A stretch of 36,334 nucleotides of DNA, taken from assembly GCA_026395685.1 (NCBI GenBank), contig JAPLYG010000017.1, forward strand, positions 1 through 36,334, given 5' to 3'. The stretch comes from Candidatus Parcubacteria bacterium (lineage in GTDB: Bacteria > Patescibacteriota > Patescibacteriia > CAIXNZ01). The notes under the pieces are model-generated. The model saw nothing but the letters and a program-made list of their open reading frames with translations, was not told the DNA's origin and ran no database searches. This document shows, one piece after another, positions 22,897 through 30,496 of this stretch (within the stretch, counting starts at the first letter, position 1; every line of letters begins with the position of its first letter). Both the position numbers and the translations under genes were made by a program.

Positions 22897-24387
22897 TTAT
22901 CCAAAGGAGGGTAGCTGCATATCCGGTGCTGCAAAGTCTTCGGGTTTTTTATTTTTAACAAAGACTGGATCAGCGCTATATCCCGATCCTTTTTCCAGAT
23001 TGCGGAAACTGACTTTTTGCTCATCGAAGAATAATTTAACTAATCCGGTCGGGCCATTTCTGTGCTTGGCAATGTGAATTTCCGCTATGTTCCTGCGGTC
23101 TAATTCTAAATCTCGCTTATAAACAGATTCACGATAAATAAACATTACAATATCAGCGTCTTGTTCAATAGATCCGGATTCACGCAAGTCAGACAGTTTA
23201 GGAATCGGCGGTGTTCTGGTTTCCACTGAACGGTTTAATTGGGATAAAGCCAAAATCGGAACATTTAATTCTTTGGCAATCTGCTTTAAGCCGCGGGAAA
23301 TTTCGGAAATTTCCTGGACGCGGTTATCTGATTTATACCTTGATTCCATTAATTGCAGATAGTCCAATACAATTAATCCGAGATTATGCTCCATTTGCAA
23401 ACGTCGGGCTTTAGTTCTAATATCCATGATATTGGCATTAGCAAAATCATCAATAAAAATCGGAGCTTCGGATAAAACACCAAGGGCATGACCGATTCTC
23501 GGAAAATCATCATCTTCTTCGCGGTCAGACAACCGTCCTGTTCTCATTTTCCATAAATCAACATTGGCTTCAGCGCAAAGCAAACGGTCAACCAGCTGTT
23601 CTTTGGACATTTCTAAGCTGAAAATGCCGACTGGAATTTTGTGTTTAACAGCCACATTGCGGGCAATATCCAAAGCCAAAGTAGTTTTACCGACAGATGG
23701 GCGGGCGGCCAGAATAATAAGATCTGATTTTTGTAATCCTGCTATTAAAGAATCTAAATCAGTAAATCCGGTGGGTACCCCGCGCAGTTTGCCTTTTTCT
23801 TTATGTAATTCATCAATTCTTTCAAAAGTATCATTTAAAATGCTGTTAATTGGGATAAAGGCTTGTTTTTGGTGTCCCTGGGAAACAGCAAATAATTTTT
23901 GTTCTGCCCGGTCAAGAATGTCAACCACATCTTCATCTTCATTGTAGCCGATTTCCGTGATTTCTGATGCTGATTTTAACAATTTTCTTAAGGTGGCTTT
24001 TTTCTGAACAATTTCCGCGTAGTTAATTACATGGCTGGAAGTAGGAACCATATTGCTTAAAGAAACAAGGTAAGTACGTCCGCCTATCAACTCTAACTGG
24101 CCTTTGTCAGTCAAACGGTTGGCTAAGGTTAAAAGATCAATCGGGTCTCTTTTACTAAATAAATCTATAATTGATTCATAGATAATTTTATGTTTGTCCA
24201 TGTAGAAATCTTGAGCATCAATAAGATCAGCCACACGGATAATGGCGTCTTTATCAATCAAAAGAGAGCCGAGCAGTGATTGTTCAGCTTCAATATTTTG
24301 AGGCGGGAGTTTTTGGAGTATTTCTTTGTCGGATTTGGATGACATAGGTTGGGGCTTAGAGCTTTGGGCTAAGAGCTCTAAACTCAT
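22897..24387 (-). CDS. dnaB: replicative DNA helicase DnaB
   Basis: LPPQNIEAEQSLLGSLLID, AARPSVGKTTLALDIARN, SLEMSKEQLVDRLL, LIVLDYLQLM; the real start may be 24345. Confidence 0.96.
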   Translation of the reverse strand: MSLELLAQSSKPQPMSSKSDKEILQKLPPQNIEAEQSLLGSLLIDKDAIIRVADLIDAQDFYMDKHKIIYESIIDLFSKRDPIDLLTLANRLTDKGQLELIGGRTYLVSLSNMVPTSSHVINYAEIVQKKATLRKLLKSASEITEIGYNEDEDVVDILDRAEQKLFAVSQGHQKQAFIPINSILNDTFERIDELHKEKGKLRGVPTGFTDLDSLIAGLQKSDLIILAARPSVGKTTLALDIARNVAVKHKIPVGIFSLEMSKEQLVDRLLCAEANVDLWKMRTGRLSDREEDDDFPRIGHALGVLSEAPIFIDDFANANIMDIRTKARRLQMEHNLGLIVLDYLQLMESRYKSDNRVQEISEISRGLKQIAKELNVPILALSQLNRSVETRTPPIPKLSDLRESGSIEQDADIVMFIYRESVYKRDLELDRRNIAEIHIAKHRNGPTGLVKLFFDEQKVSFRNLEKGSGYSADPVFVKNKKPEDFAAPDMQLPSFG

Positions 24388-24576
24388 GGCTCAAAGCTCG
24401 AGGCTATAAGTTATTTTATCTTACCTTATTTTATCAGACAAAAGCAAGGAGTCAAATGTTTATAAAGTGTGCAAGCTTATAGACAAAATTTCAAGTTTAT
24501 GCTAATTTTTGAGCACGGACATTGAAAATCCTGGGATTTTCCAGTGAAAGTTTTAACTCAGAAAGGGGAAACAAAG

Positions 24577-26076
24577 ATGATCGAACGGTATGCTAACAAG
24601 CAGATTACGGCGATTTGGAGCGATAAGTCAAAGCTGGAAAAATGGCAAGCTGTGGAGCTGGCTGTAATTATGGCCAGAGAAAAAATGGGAATTTTCCCGG
24701 CTGGCACTCATCAGCGTATCGCAGCTGCTTTAGAAAGCCATCCTTTTGATGCGGATGCAGTGGCCTACTGGAAAGCTAAAGATAAAGAAATTAATCATGA
24801 TCTGAATGCCTTCCTTGATGAAAGATTAAGGCATATTCCGGCAGAGCTTCATCAGTATTGGCATAAGGGGCTAACCAGTTATGATACTGAAGAGCCGGCC
24901 ATGGCTTTGCTGCTCAAAGAATCATTACAGCAGATTGAACTTCCTTATCGCACAACTATTAATTTGCTTCTGGAACTTGCTAAAAAGTATCGATATACGC
25001 CGATGCTCGGCAGAACTCATGGCCAGGAAGCGAAACTGCAAAGCTTTGGCAAACGTTGCCTGACCTGGCTAAAGGGACTGCAATGCAGTTATGAACTGCT
25101 CATTCAGGCAGCGATTTTTGCCAATCAATCAAAGTTAAGCGGCGCCATTGGTAATCATCAGGGGTTGACTATGGCTGAAGAAGCAAAAGCTCTGGAGATT
25201 TTGGAGCTTAAGCCTTTTATCGGCGCCACTCAGATTATGCCCCGTATTATCTATGTTCCTATTGCCAATGCGCTTGAGCTAATGGTAGCCAGCCTGACCC
25301 AGATTGCTGAAGACATCCGTTTGGGATCCCGCAGCGGCAATCCCATTATGCAGGAACCCTTTGGCAAAAAACAAAAAGGGTCGTCGGCAATGCCCCATAA
25401 GAAGAACAGCATTACCACTGAACAGCAAATCGGCATGCTGACAGCGGCGCGAAATTTTGCGCAAATGCTGCGTGAACGGGTTATTACCTGGGAAGAGCGC
25501 GCGATTGAGCAATCTTGTGTCGAGCGCATAGCCTGGCCTGATCTTTTTGCCGTTGTTATGCAGTCTTTCAAAAACATGAACAAAGTTCTTGAAGGCTTGC
25601 AGGTCTATCCCGATAATATGATGCAGGAAATTGTCAATTCCCGCGGTTGCTATGCCTCTGAAGACGCCAAAGACTGGCTCAAAGAGAGGATTGCGCCATT
25701 TGGGCTGACGCATGAAGATGCTTATCGCATTGTCCAGGTGGCATCTTTCATTGCTCATCAAATACCTGTCTATCGTAGAAAAATACGGGATGCAAAAATC
25801 ATATCCTATGAACAAGCAGACGGAATTTTACGCAACACAGACACACTTCTTATTTCCGTTGATGATATCATTATTATTACGGAGATCATCGAGATGGCTA
25901 ATCTGCGTCCGGTGGAAGAACTGGATATTGAACAGGCCACGGTGGATGCTTGGAACAAGGTTATAAGCGACATCTTTGACCAGCCGGAAAATCAGCAAAG
26001 CTGGAATCGGCTTTTCACCATTGCCTACCAATTGCGCGGTGAAGCGGCTATTTTCAAGGCTTTTGGCATTGAATAG
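24577..26076 (+). CDS. purB: adenylosuccinate lyase
   Basis: MIERYANKQITAIWSDKSKLEKWQAVELA, TSYDTEEPAM, GRTHGQEA, GSSAMPHKKNSITTEQ. Confidence 0.95.
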   Translation: MIERYANKQITAIWSDKSKLEKWQAVELAVIMAREKMGIFPAGTHQRIAAALESHPFDADAVAYWKAKDKEINHDLNAFLDERLRHIPAELHQYWHKGLTSYDTEEPAMALLLKESLQQIELPYRTTINLLLELAKKYRYTPMLGRTHGQEAKLQSFGKRCLTWLKGLQCSYELLIQAAIFANQSKLSGAIGNHQGLTMAEEAKALEILELKPFIGATQIMPRIIYVPIANALELMVASLTQIAEDIRLGSRSGNPIMQEPFGKKQKGSSAMPHKKNSITTEQQIGMLTAARNFAQMLRERVITWEERAIEQSCVERIAWPDLFAVVMQSFKNMNKVLEGLQVYPDNMMQEIVNSRGCYASEDAKDWLKERIAPFGLTHEDAYRIVQVASFIAHQIPVYRRKIRDAKIISYEQADGILRNTDTLLISVDDIIIITEIIEMANLRPVEELDIEQATVDAWNKVISDIFDQPENQQSWNRLFTIAYQLRGEAAIFKAFGIE

Positions 26077-26082
26077 TGAGTT

Positions 26083-26117
26083 AAGCTCTGGACCATACGG
26101 TTCAGGGCTTTTTTAAT
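26083..26117 (+). terminator. intrinsic terminator
   Basis: AGCTCTGGACCATACGGTTCAGGGCTTTTTT. Confidence 0.8.
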
Positions 26118-26145
26118 TTATAAATCAAGCTTTAGCGCAGGTAGA

Positions 26146-26174
26146 TTGACAAAGTATGCTAATTAAGTTAATTT
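26146..26174 (+). promoter_or_regulatory. sigma70-type promoter for gap
   Basis: TTGACA 26146-26151, N17, TAATTT 26169-26174. Confidence 0.6.
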
Positions 26175-26244
26175 CTTTATAAGCAAGGGGTTATATAAAG
26201 TATGTTTTTTTAAATCCCGCTAGGCGGGGAAAGGAAGCAGTATT

Positions 26245-27318
26245 ATGGCGATAAAGTTGGCAATCAATGGTTTGGGACGGATCGGCGGTTTGATTTTACG
26301 GGTTTGGATCGAGCGCTTGCTTTTGGGCAAGGAAGTCAATGTCGTGGCTGTTGTTGATCTTGACAACAATGCCAAAAATTTGGCTTACCGGCTTAAATAC
26401 GACTCGACACACGGCCAGTTAAAAGCCAAGATTAAGACCAAGAAAAGCAGTTCTGATCTTGAGTATGACGACATTTTGCTAATCGACGGACACGAAATTC
26501 TTTGTATTGCTGCGCCGAAAGATAAAAAGCTTGAGAAATTGCCCTGGGGAAAATTGGGTATCGACTTTGTAATCGATGCCACTGGCGCATTCAATACCAA
26601 AGAAGCGCTGTCCGGGCATCTGCAGGCAGGAGCAAAAAAAGTCGTGCTCACTGTCCCTCCTAAATCAGGAGAAGATATCCCACTTTTCGTCATGGGCATC
26701 AATCCGGACGATTATGACCCTGAAAAGGATCATATTGTTTCCAACGCCTCCTGCACCACCAATTGTCTGGCACCTGTTGCCAAGGTGCTCAACGACAGAT
26801 TCAAAATCAAGCATGGTCTGATGACCACGATTCATTCCTACACCAATGATCAGCGCATCCTGGACATGGCTCACAAGGATCCGCGTCGTTCCCGCGCCGC
26901 GGCACTGAACATGATTCCCACCTCCACCGGCGCTGCCAAGGCTATTGGCCTGGTTTTGCCGGAACTTAAGGGAAAACTGGACGGTCTGGCGATTCGAGTT
27001 CCGACACCCAATGTCTCGATCGTTGACTTGGTTGTCGAGGTTGAGATTCCTACTAAAAAGGAGGTTGTCAATGCAGCGTTCAAGGCAGCTGCTGAAAACG
27101 AACTCATGGGTATCCTGGGCTTTACCGAAGAACTGCTCGTTTCCTCAGACTTTAATGGTTGCCCATTGTCTTCGATTGTTGATGCCGGCCTGACTTACGT
27201 GATCAACGGAACTTCCATCAAGGTAATGAGCTGGTATGACAACGAGTGGGGGTACAGCAACCGCGTGATTGAACTGATTCTGCATATGATCGCAAAAGCA
27301 CAAAAACTGGCTGTTTGA
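26245..27318 (+). CDS. gap: glyceraldehyde-3-phosphate dehydrogenase
   Basis: INGLGRIGGLILR, SNASCTTNCLAP, TTIHSYTNDQRILDMAHKDPRRSRAAALNMIPTSTGAAKA, SWYDNEWGYSNR. Confidence 0.98.
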   Translation: MAIKLAINGLGRIGGLILRVWIERLLLGKEVNVVAVVDLDNNAKNLAYRLKYDSTHGQLKAKIKTKKSSSDLEYDDILLIDGHEILCIAAPKDKKLEKLPWGKLGIDFVIDATGAFNTKEALSGHLQAGAKKVVLTVPPKSGEDIPLFVMGINPDDYDPEKDHIVSNASCTTNCLAPVAKVLNDRFKIKHGLMTTIHSYTNDQRILDMAHKDPRRSRAAALNMIPTSTGAAKAIGLVLPELKGKLDGLAIRVPTPNVSIVDLVVEVEIPTKKEVVNAAFKAAAENELMGILGFTEELLVSSDFNGCPLSSIVDAGLTYVINGTSIKVMSWYDNEWGYSNRVIELILHMIAKAQKLAV

Positions 27319-27324
27319 AAGATA

Positions 27325-27361
27325 TGGCCCTGGACCATTTGGTTCAGGGCTTTTTTTATTG
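27325..27361 (+). terminator. intrinsic terminator
   Basis: GGCCCTGGACCATTTGGTTCAGGGCTTTTTTTATT. Confidence 0.85.
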
Positions 27362-27464
27362 ACAGATCGGTTTTGATTGTGTAAATTTTGATTATCATTG
27401 TTCTTTGTAAGCAATCAGGCTTTGCCTGGTTAAGGATTAACCCAAAGGGAAGAGGAGAACACAG

Positions 27465-28805
27465 ATGGCAAGTGATGCAATGACGTATGTGAAAGATCAA
27501 AAACTGATTGAAGGCAAAACTAAGATTATCTGGAGTGTCAAGGATCATCCCGATAAAGTGATAATCGAAAATAAGAAGGCAATTACTGCCTTTGATGATC
27601 CGGCCTATACTCAACAGTTTGACGCCAAGGCCAGATATGCGACTGAAACGACTTCCAGGATTTTCGAAATGTTGGAAGCTTGCGATTTGCCGTTAGCTTT
27701 TGTACGGCAACTTTCTCCCACGGAATTTTTGGCGCCCAAGGTGACCATGATTTCCCTGGAAGTTGTTTGCCGTCGCTTGGCAGTGGGCAGCTTTTTGGAA
27801 AGACGGCCTGATTATTGTCAGTCCAAACGTCCGCTGCGCTTCCATCGCCTGGTTACGGAATTCTTCCTCAAAACATCAAAGGGGAAAATCAATATTGACG
27901 GTGAGGAGATTGACCCGGGTCTGCCCCAGGTGCCTGCTAAAGAAGGCACTAAGTCTCTGGATGATCCTCTGATCGTTGATGCCTTTGCTGAAAAATGGCA
28001 GCTTTTCCATCCCAAAAAGCCGGGTTGGGACAAGGCTGCTGATCTAGGGGTTGATTTTGATCCTTCGCGCATCAAAATCACCAAGGAACTGCTGGAGAAA
28101 ATGGAATTGATCAACCGTAAGGCTTTCCTGATCATCGAGGCTTTCTGGGCTAACCAGGGCTTTGTCCTGGTTGATTGGAAGATTGAATTCGGGATTACTA
28201 CACAAGGCGAGCTGGTTATCGCCGACGTCATTGACAATGATTCCTGGCGTTTGCGTGATCCTGAGTTCAAGGAAGTCAGCAAGCAGGTTTTCCGTGACGG
28301 CGGAAAACTCGATGAAGTAGCATCTAAATATGGCTACGTGGCCAACATGGTTTCGCAGTTTCGTTTGCCCAATCAGGCTCTGGTGATCTGGAAAGGTTCG
28401 CCAAACGACAAGTCTCCGGAAGTGCCTGAAATTCCCGGAATCAATAAAGTGGAAGTCGTGCTTTCCGGCCACAAAAAAACGCAGGCTTGCCTGGCCAAAC
28501 TGGAAGAACTCCAGCGTGATTATCCGGATGGTGGTGTGATCCTTGCCATAGTCGGCATGAGTAATGGCTTGGGTCCTGTGTTATCAAGCCATACCAGCTG
28601 GCCGGTTATCGGCATCCCGATTACGGTCAAAGAATTGCCCGAGGATATCTGGAGCAGCCTGCGCTTGCCTTCGGAAAATCCAATGGTAACAATTCTTTCA
28701 GAAAAAAACGCTGTCCTATCTGCCCTGAATATCTTGGGGCAGAAAAATCCGGCAGCGTACATGTTCCGGCAGATCGCCATTGAGCAGCTGGACGCTGGCT
28801 ACTAA
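27465..28805 (+). CDS. bifunctional SAICAR synthetase / AIR carboxylase (PurC-PurE fusion, PAICS-like)
   Basis: N-terminal SAICAR synthetase motifs (LIEGKTKII, VCRRLAVGSFLERRP, LVDWKIEFG, ADVIDNDSWRL) and C-terminal PurE motifs (SNGLGPVLSSHTSWPVIG, DIWSSLRLPSENP). Confidence 0.92.
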   Translation: MASDAMTYVKDQKLIEGKTKIIWSVKDHPDKVIIENKKAITAFDDPAYTQQFDAKARYATETTSRIFEMLEACDLPLAFVRQLSPTEFLAPKVTMISLEVVCRRLAVGSFLERRPDYCQSKRPLRFHRLVTEFFLKTSKGKINIDGEEIDPGLPQVPAKEGTKSLDDPLIVDAFAEKWQLFHPKKPGWDKAADLGVDFDPSRIKITKELLEKMELINRKAFLIIEAFWANQGFVLVDWKIEFGITTQGELVIADVIDNDSWRLRDPEFKEVSKQVFRDGGKLDEVASKYGYVANMVSQFRLPNQALVIWKGSPNDKSPEVPEIPGINKVEVVLSGHKKTQACLAKLEELQRDYPDGGVILAIVGMSNGLGPVLSSHTSWPVIGIPITVKELPEDIWSSLRLPSENPMVTILSEKNAVLSALNILGQKNPAAYMFRQIAIEQLDAGY

Positions 28806-28818
28806 TTCTTATCGTGCC

Positions 28819-28851
28819 AAAAGGGCTGATTTCGGTCGGCCCTTTTTTAAT
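28819..28851 (+). terminator. intrinsic terminator
   Basis: AAGGGCTGATTTCGGTCGGCCCTTTTTTAATTT. Confidence 0.7.
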
Positions 28852-28878
28852 TTAGTGAGTGTTTCGAATTGGTCTCTC

Positions 28879-28910
28879 GGAATCCAATTCCCAATTGGGA
28901 ATTGGATTCC
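28879..28910. repeat. perfect 32-bp palindrome
   Basis: GGAATCCAATTCCCAA|TTGGGAATTGGATTCC. Confidence 0.95.
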
Positions 28911-28938
28911 AAATGACGGACATTAAGCTTGTCAGCCA

Positions 28939-28967
28939 TTGACAAATTTTTAAAAATGCACTATACT
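28939..28967 (+). promoter_or_regulatory. sigma70-type promoter
   Basis: TTGACA 28939-28944, N17, TATACT 28962-28967. Confidence 0.8.
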
Positions 28968-29007
28968 AGTTTTCACTAGATCTTTAAAAATCTATGAAAG
29001 GAGAAAA

Positions 29008-29094
29008 ATGATTGATCAGTACCTCTTCGGAAGCCGTTGTCACGGAAAAAAAGGAAACAAAAAGAAGAGTGTTTCCCGGACGGCAACCAACTAA
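29008..29094 (+). CDS. putative 28-aa upstream ORF MIDQYLFGSRCHGKKGNKKKSVSRTATN
   Basis: ATG 29008 preceded by GAAAGGAG; stops 44 nt before the next gene's start. Confidence 0.45.
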   Translation: MIDQYLFGSRCHGKKGNKKKSVSRTATN

Positions 29095-29138
29095 CCAGGG
29101 TTCGCGCAAGGCGGACCGACAAACGAGGAGGTAGGAAC

Positions 29139-30167
29139 ATGTTTGATTTGAATCAATTGACAGATGCGGAATTAGAACAACTGACTTCTGAGCAGACTGC
29201 GCAAATGGACGATGTCCAGATTACGCAATTGAGCGGGCGTCTTGCCAAGCTCAGTCATGAACTTAAGGCAACGAAGGCCCATTACAAACTTTGGGGTAGT
29301 TTGCGTGAAACTGAGGCAGTTATTGCCGAGATACGTGCCAGTGAGACTCTGTCTGAACGTGAGGACTGGTTGAAATGGTACTGCTATAATAACCGTCACA
29401 ATCATCTTCCCGAGTTGACACATGAGGAGTTTGCTGAGGTCTTTATGCTTTTGAAACAGCCATTTTCGCTGATAAGAGAGCGACTTAGCGAATTGATGTC
29501 AATAAGATATTGGCCTTTAGGGCGATCCCTAGTTTTGTATGATATTTCTCAAATGACTTTCCCTGTCTCCAGAGAAGATGGGCAATTAGTCAGTGAGATT
29601 ATGAGAGGCCAACAGGAACATTATGATACGACGATCAAACCATATTTAGGAATGCCTTCACAGTGGGATGACGATGAATGGCCAGATGATTATGTGGATG
29701 AGCGAACCCGCTGGGAGAAAATGGTAGGTTGGTTCAGCTGGAAATATCAAATTCTGTCTGCGCCTTTCCGCAAGCCATGGCCTCCTCGTGGAATTGAACA
29801 TCAATTGTCCGGCAGTATTTACGAACAATCGCCTGACGCTTTCCTTCAACTTCGGTTTAAGTGGGGGCATTGGAGCAATAGGATTGGGACTAATCCCGAT
29901 CTCGATTTTGTGCCGGTGAAGCCACTTGAACATTTCCGTTTCGGTACCAATGGTATCAATGGCAAGGCCGACTGCTATAACTTGTATCATCCCTGTACGG
30001 GTGACTACCCTTGGTGTCATCTGATTCCGGTTCTTGAAAATCCTACCGGTAATGATGCCGATTGGCGTTTCAAGGACGGTTGCGTCTTTGAGTATTGTCT
30101 GAAAGACGAATCGAATGATTCGCATGAATTTTCCGTGCGACCTCGTATGGTTGCTCGAGTCCGCTGA
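29139..30167 (+). CDS. hypothetical protein
   Basis: ATG 29139 after GAGGAGG; 342 aa; no family recognised. Confidence 0.75.
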   Translation: MFDLNQLTDAELEQLTSEQTAQMDDVQITQLSGRLAKLSHELKATKAHYKLWGSLRETEAVIAEIRASETLSEREDWLKWYCYNNRHNHLPELTHEEFAEVFMLLKQPFSLIRERLSELMSIRYWPLGRSLVLYDISQMTFPVSREDGQLVSEIMRGQQEHYDTTIKPYLGMPSQWDDDEWPDDYVDERTRWEKMVGWFSWKYQILSAPFRKPWPPRGIEHQLSGSIYEQSPDAFLQLRFKWGHWSNRIGTNPDLDFVPVKPLEHFRFGTNGINGKADCYNLYHPCTGDYPWCHLIPVLENPTGNDADWRFKDGCVFEYCLKDESNDSHEFSVRPRMVARVR

Positions 30168-30212
30168 AAAGCGGGTTTGGCCCTGGACTCAATGTAGTCC
30201 GGGGTCTTTTTT

Positions 30213-30238
30213 AACACGTCGCTCGCGAGCGACGTGTT
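30213..30238. repeat. perfect 26-bp palindrome
   Basis: AACACGTCGCTCG|CGAGCGACGTGTT, directly after terminator CCTGGACTCAATGTAGTCCGGGGTCTTTTTT. Confidence 0.95.
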
Positions 30239-30362
30239 TTATTAATGCGAATATTGATTTGGATGCTACGAATGGGCGAGAGGAAGTAAAAGGCTAAGCC
30301 TTTAATGGGATTATTTTTTATTTGGATTTAGATAAATAATTCAAGGCTTCATCTTGGTCGAG

Positions 30363-30468
30363 GCGAAAACGGCCTCACAAATGTCACCCTGAGGCTCTCG
30401 AAGGGTGGCGTGTCATGGTTCGAGAGCCTCACCATGACAATAGGCCGTTTTCGCATTTGTGATGACAA
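30363..30468. repeat. complex inverted-repeat element
   Basis: GCGAAAACGGCC (30363-30374) and GGCCGTTTTCGC (30443-30454); TGAGGCTCTCGAA and TTCGAGAGCCTCA; TCACAAATG and CATTTGTGA. Confidence 0.8.
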
Positions 30469-30496
30469 AGTTATGGTTATCTGTTAAAATTATTTC

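Noticed and set aside
25279-25815. Long antisense ORFs inside purB, gap and purC-purE (25279..25815, 26385..26702, 27195..27614, 27818..28282, 28044..28472)
   Set aside because: Shadow ORFs opposite strongly conserved enzymes; no SD and no recognisable motifs.
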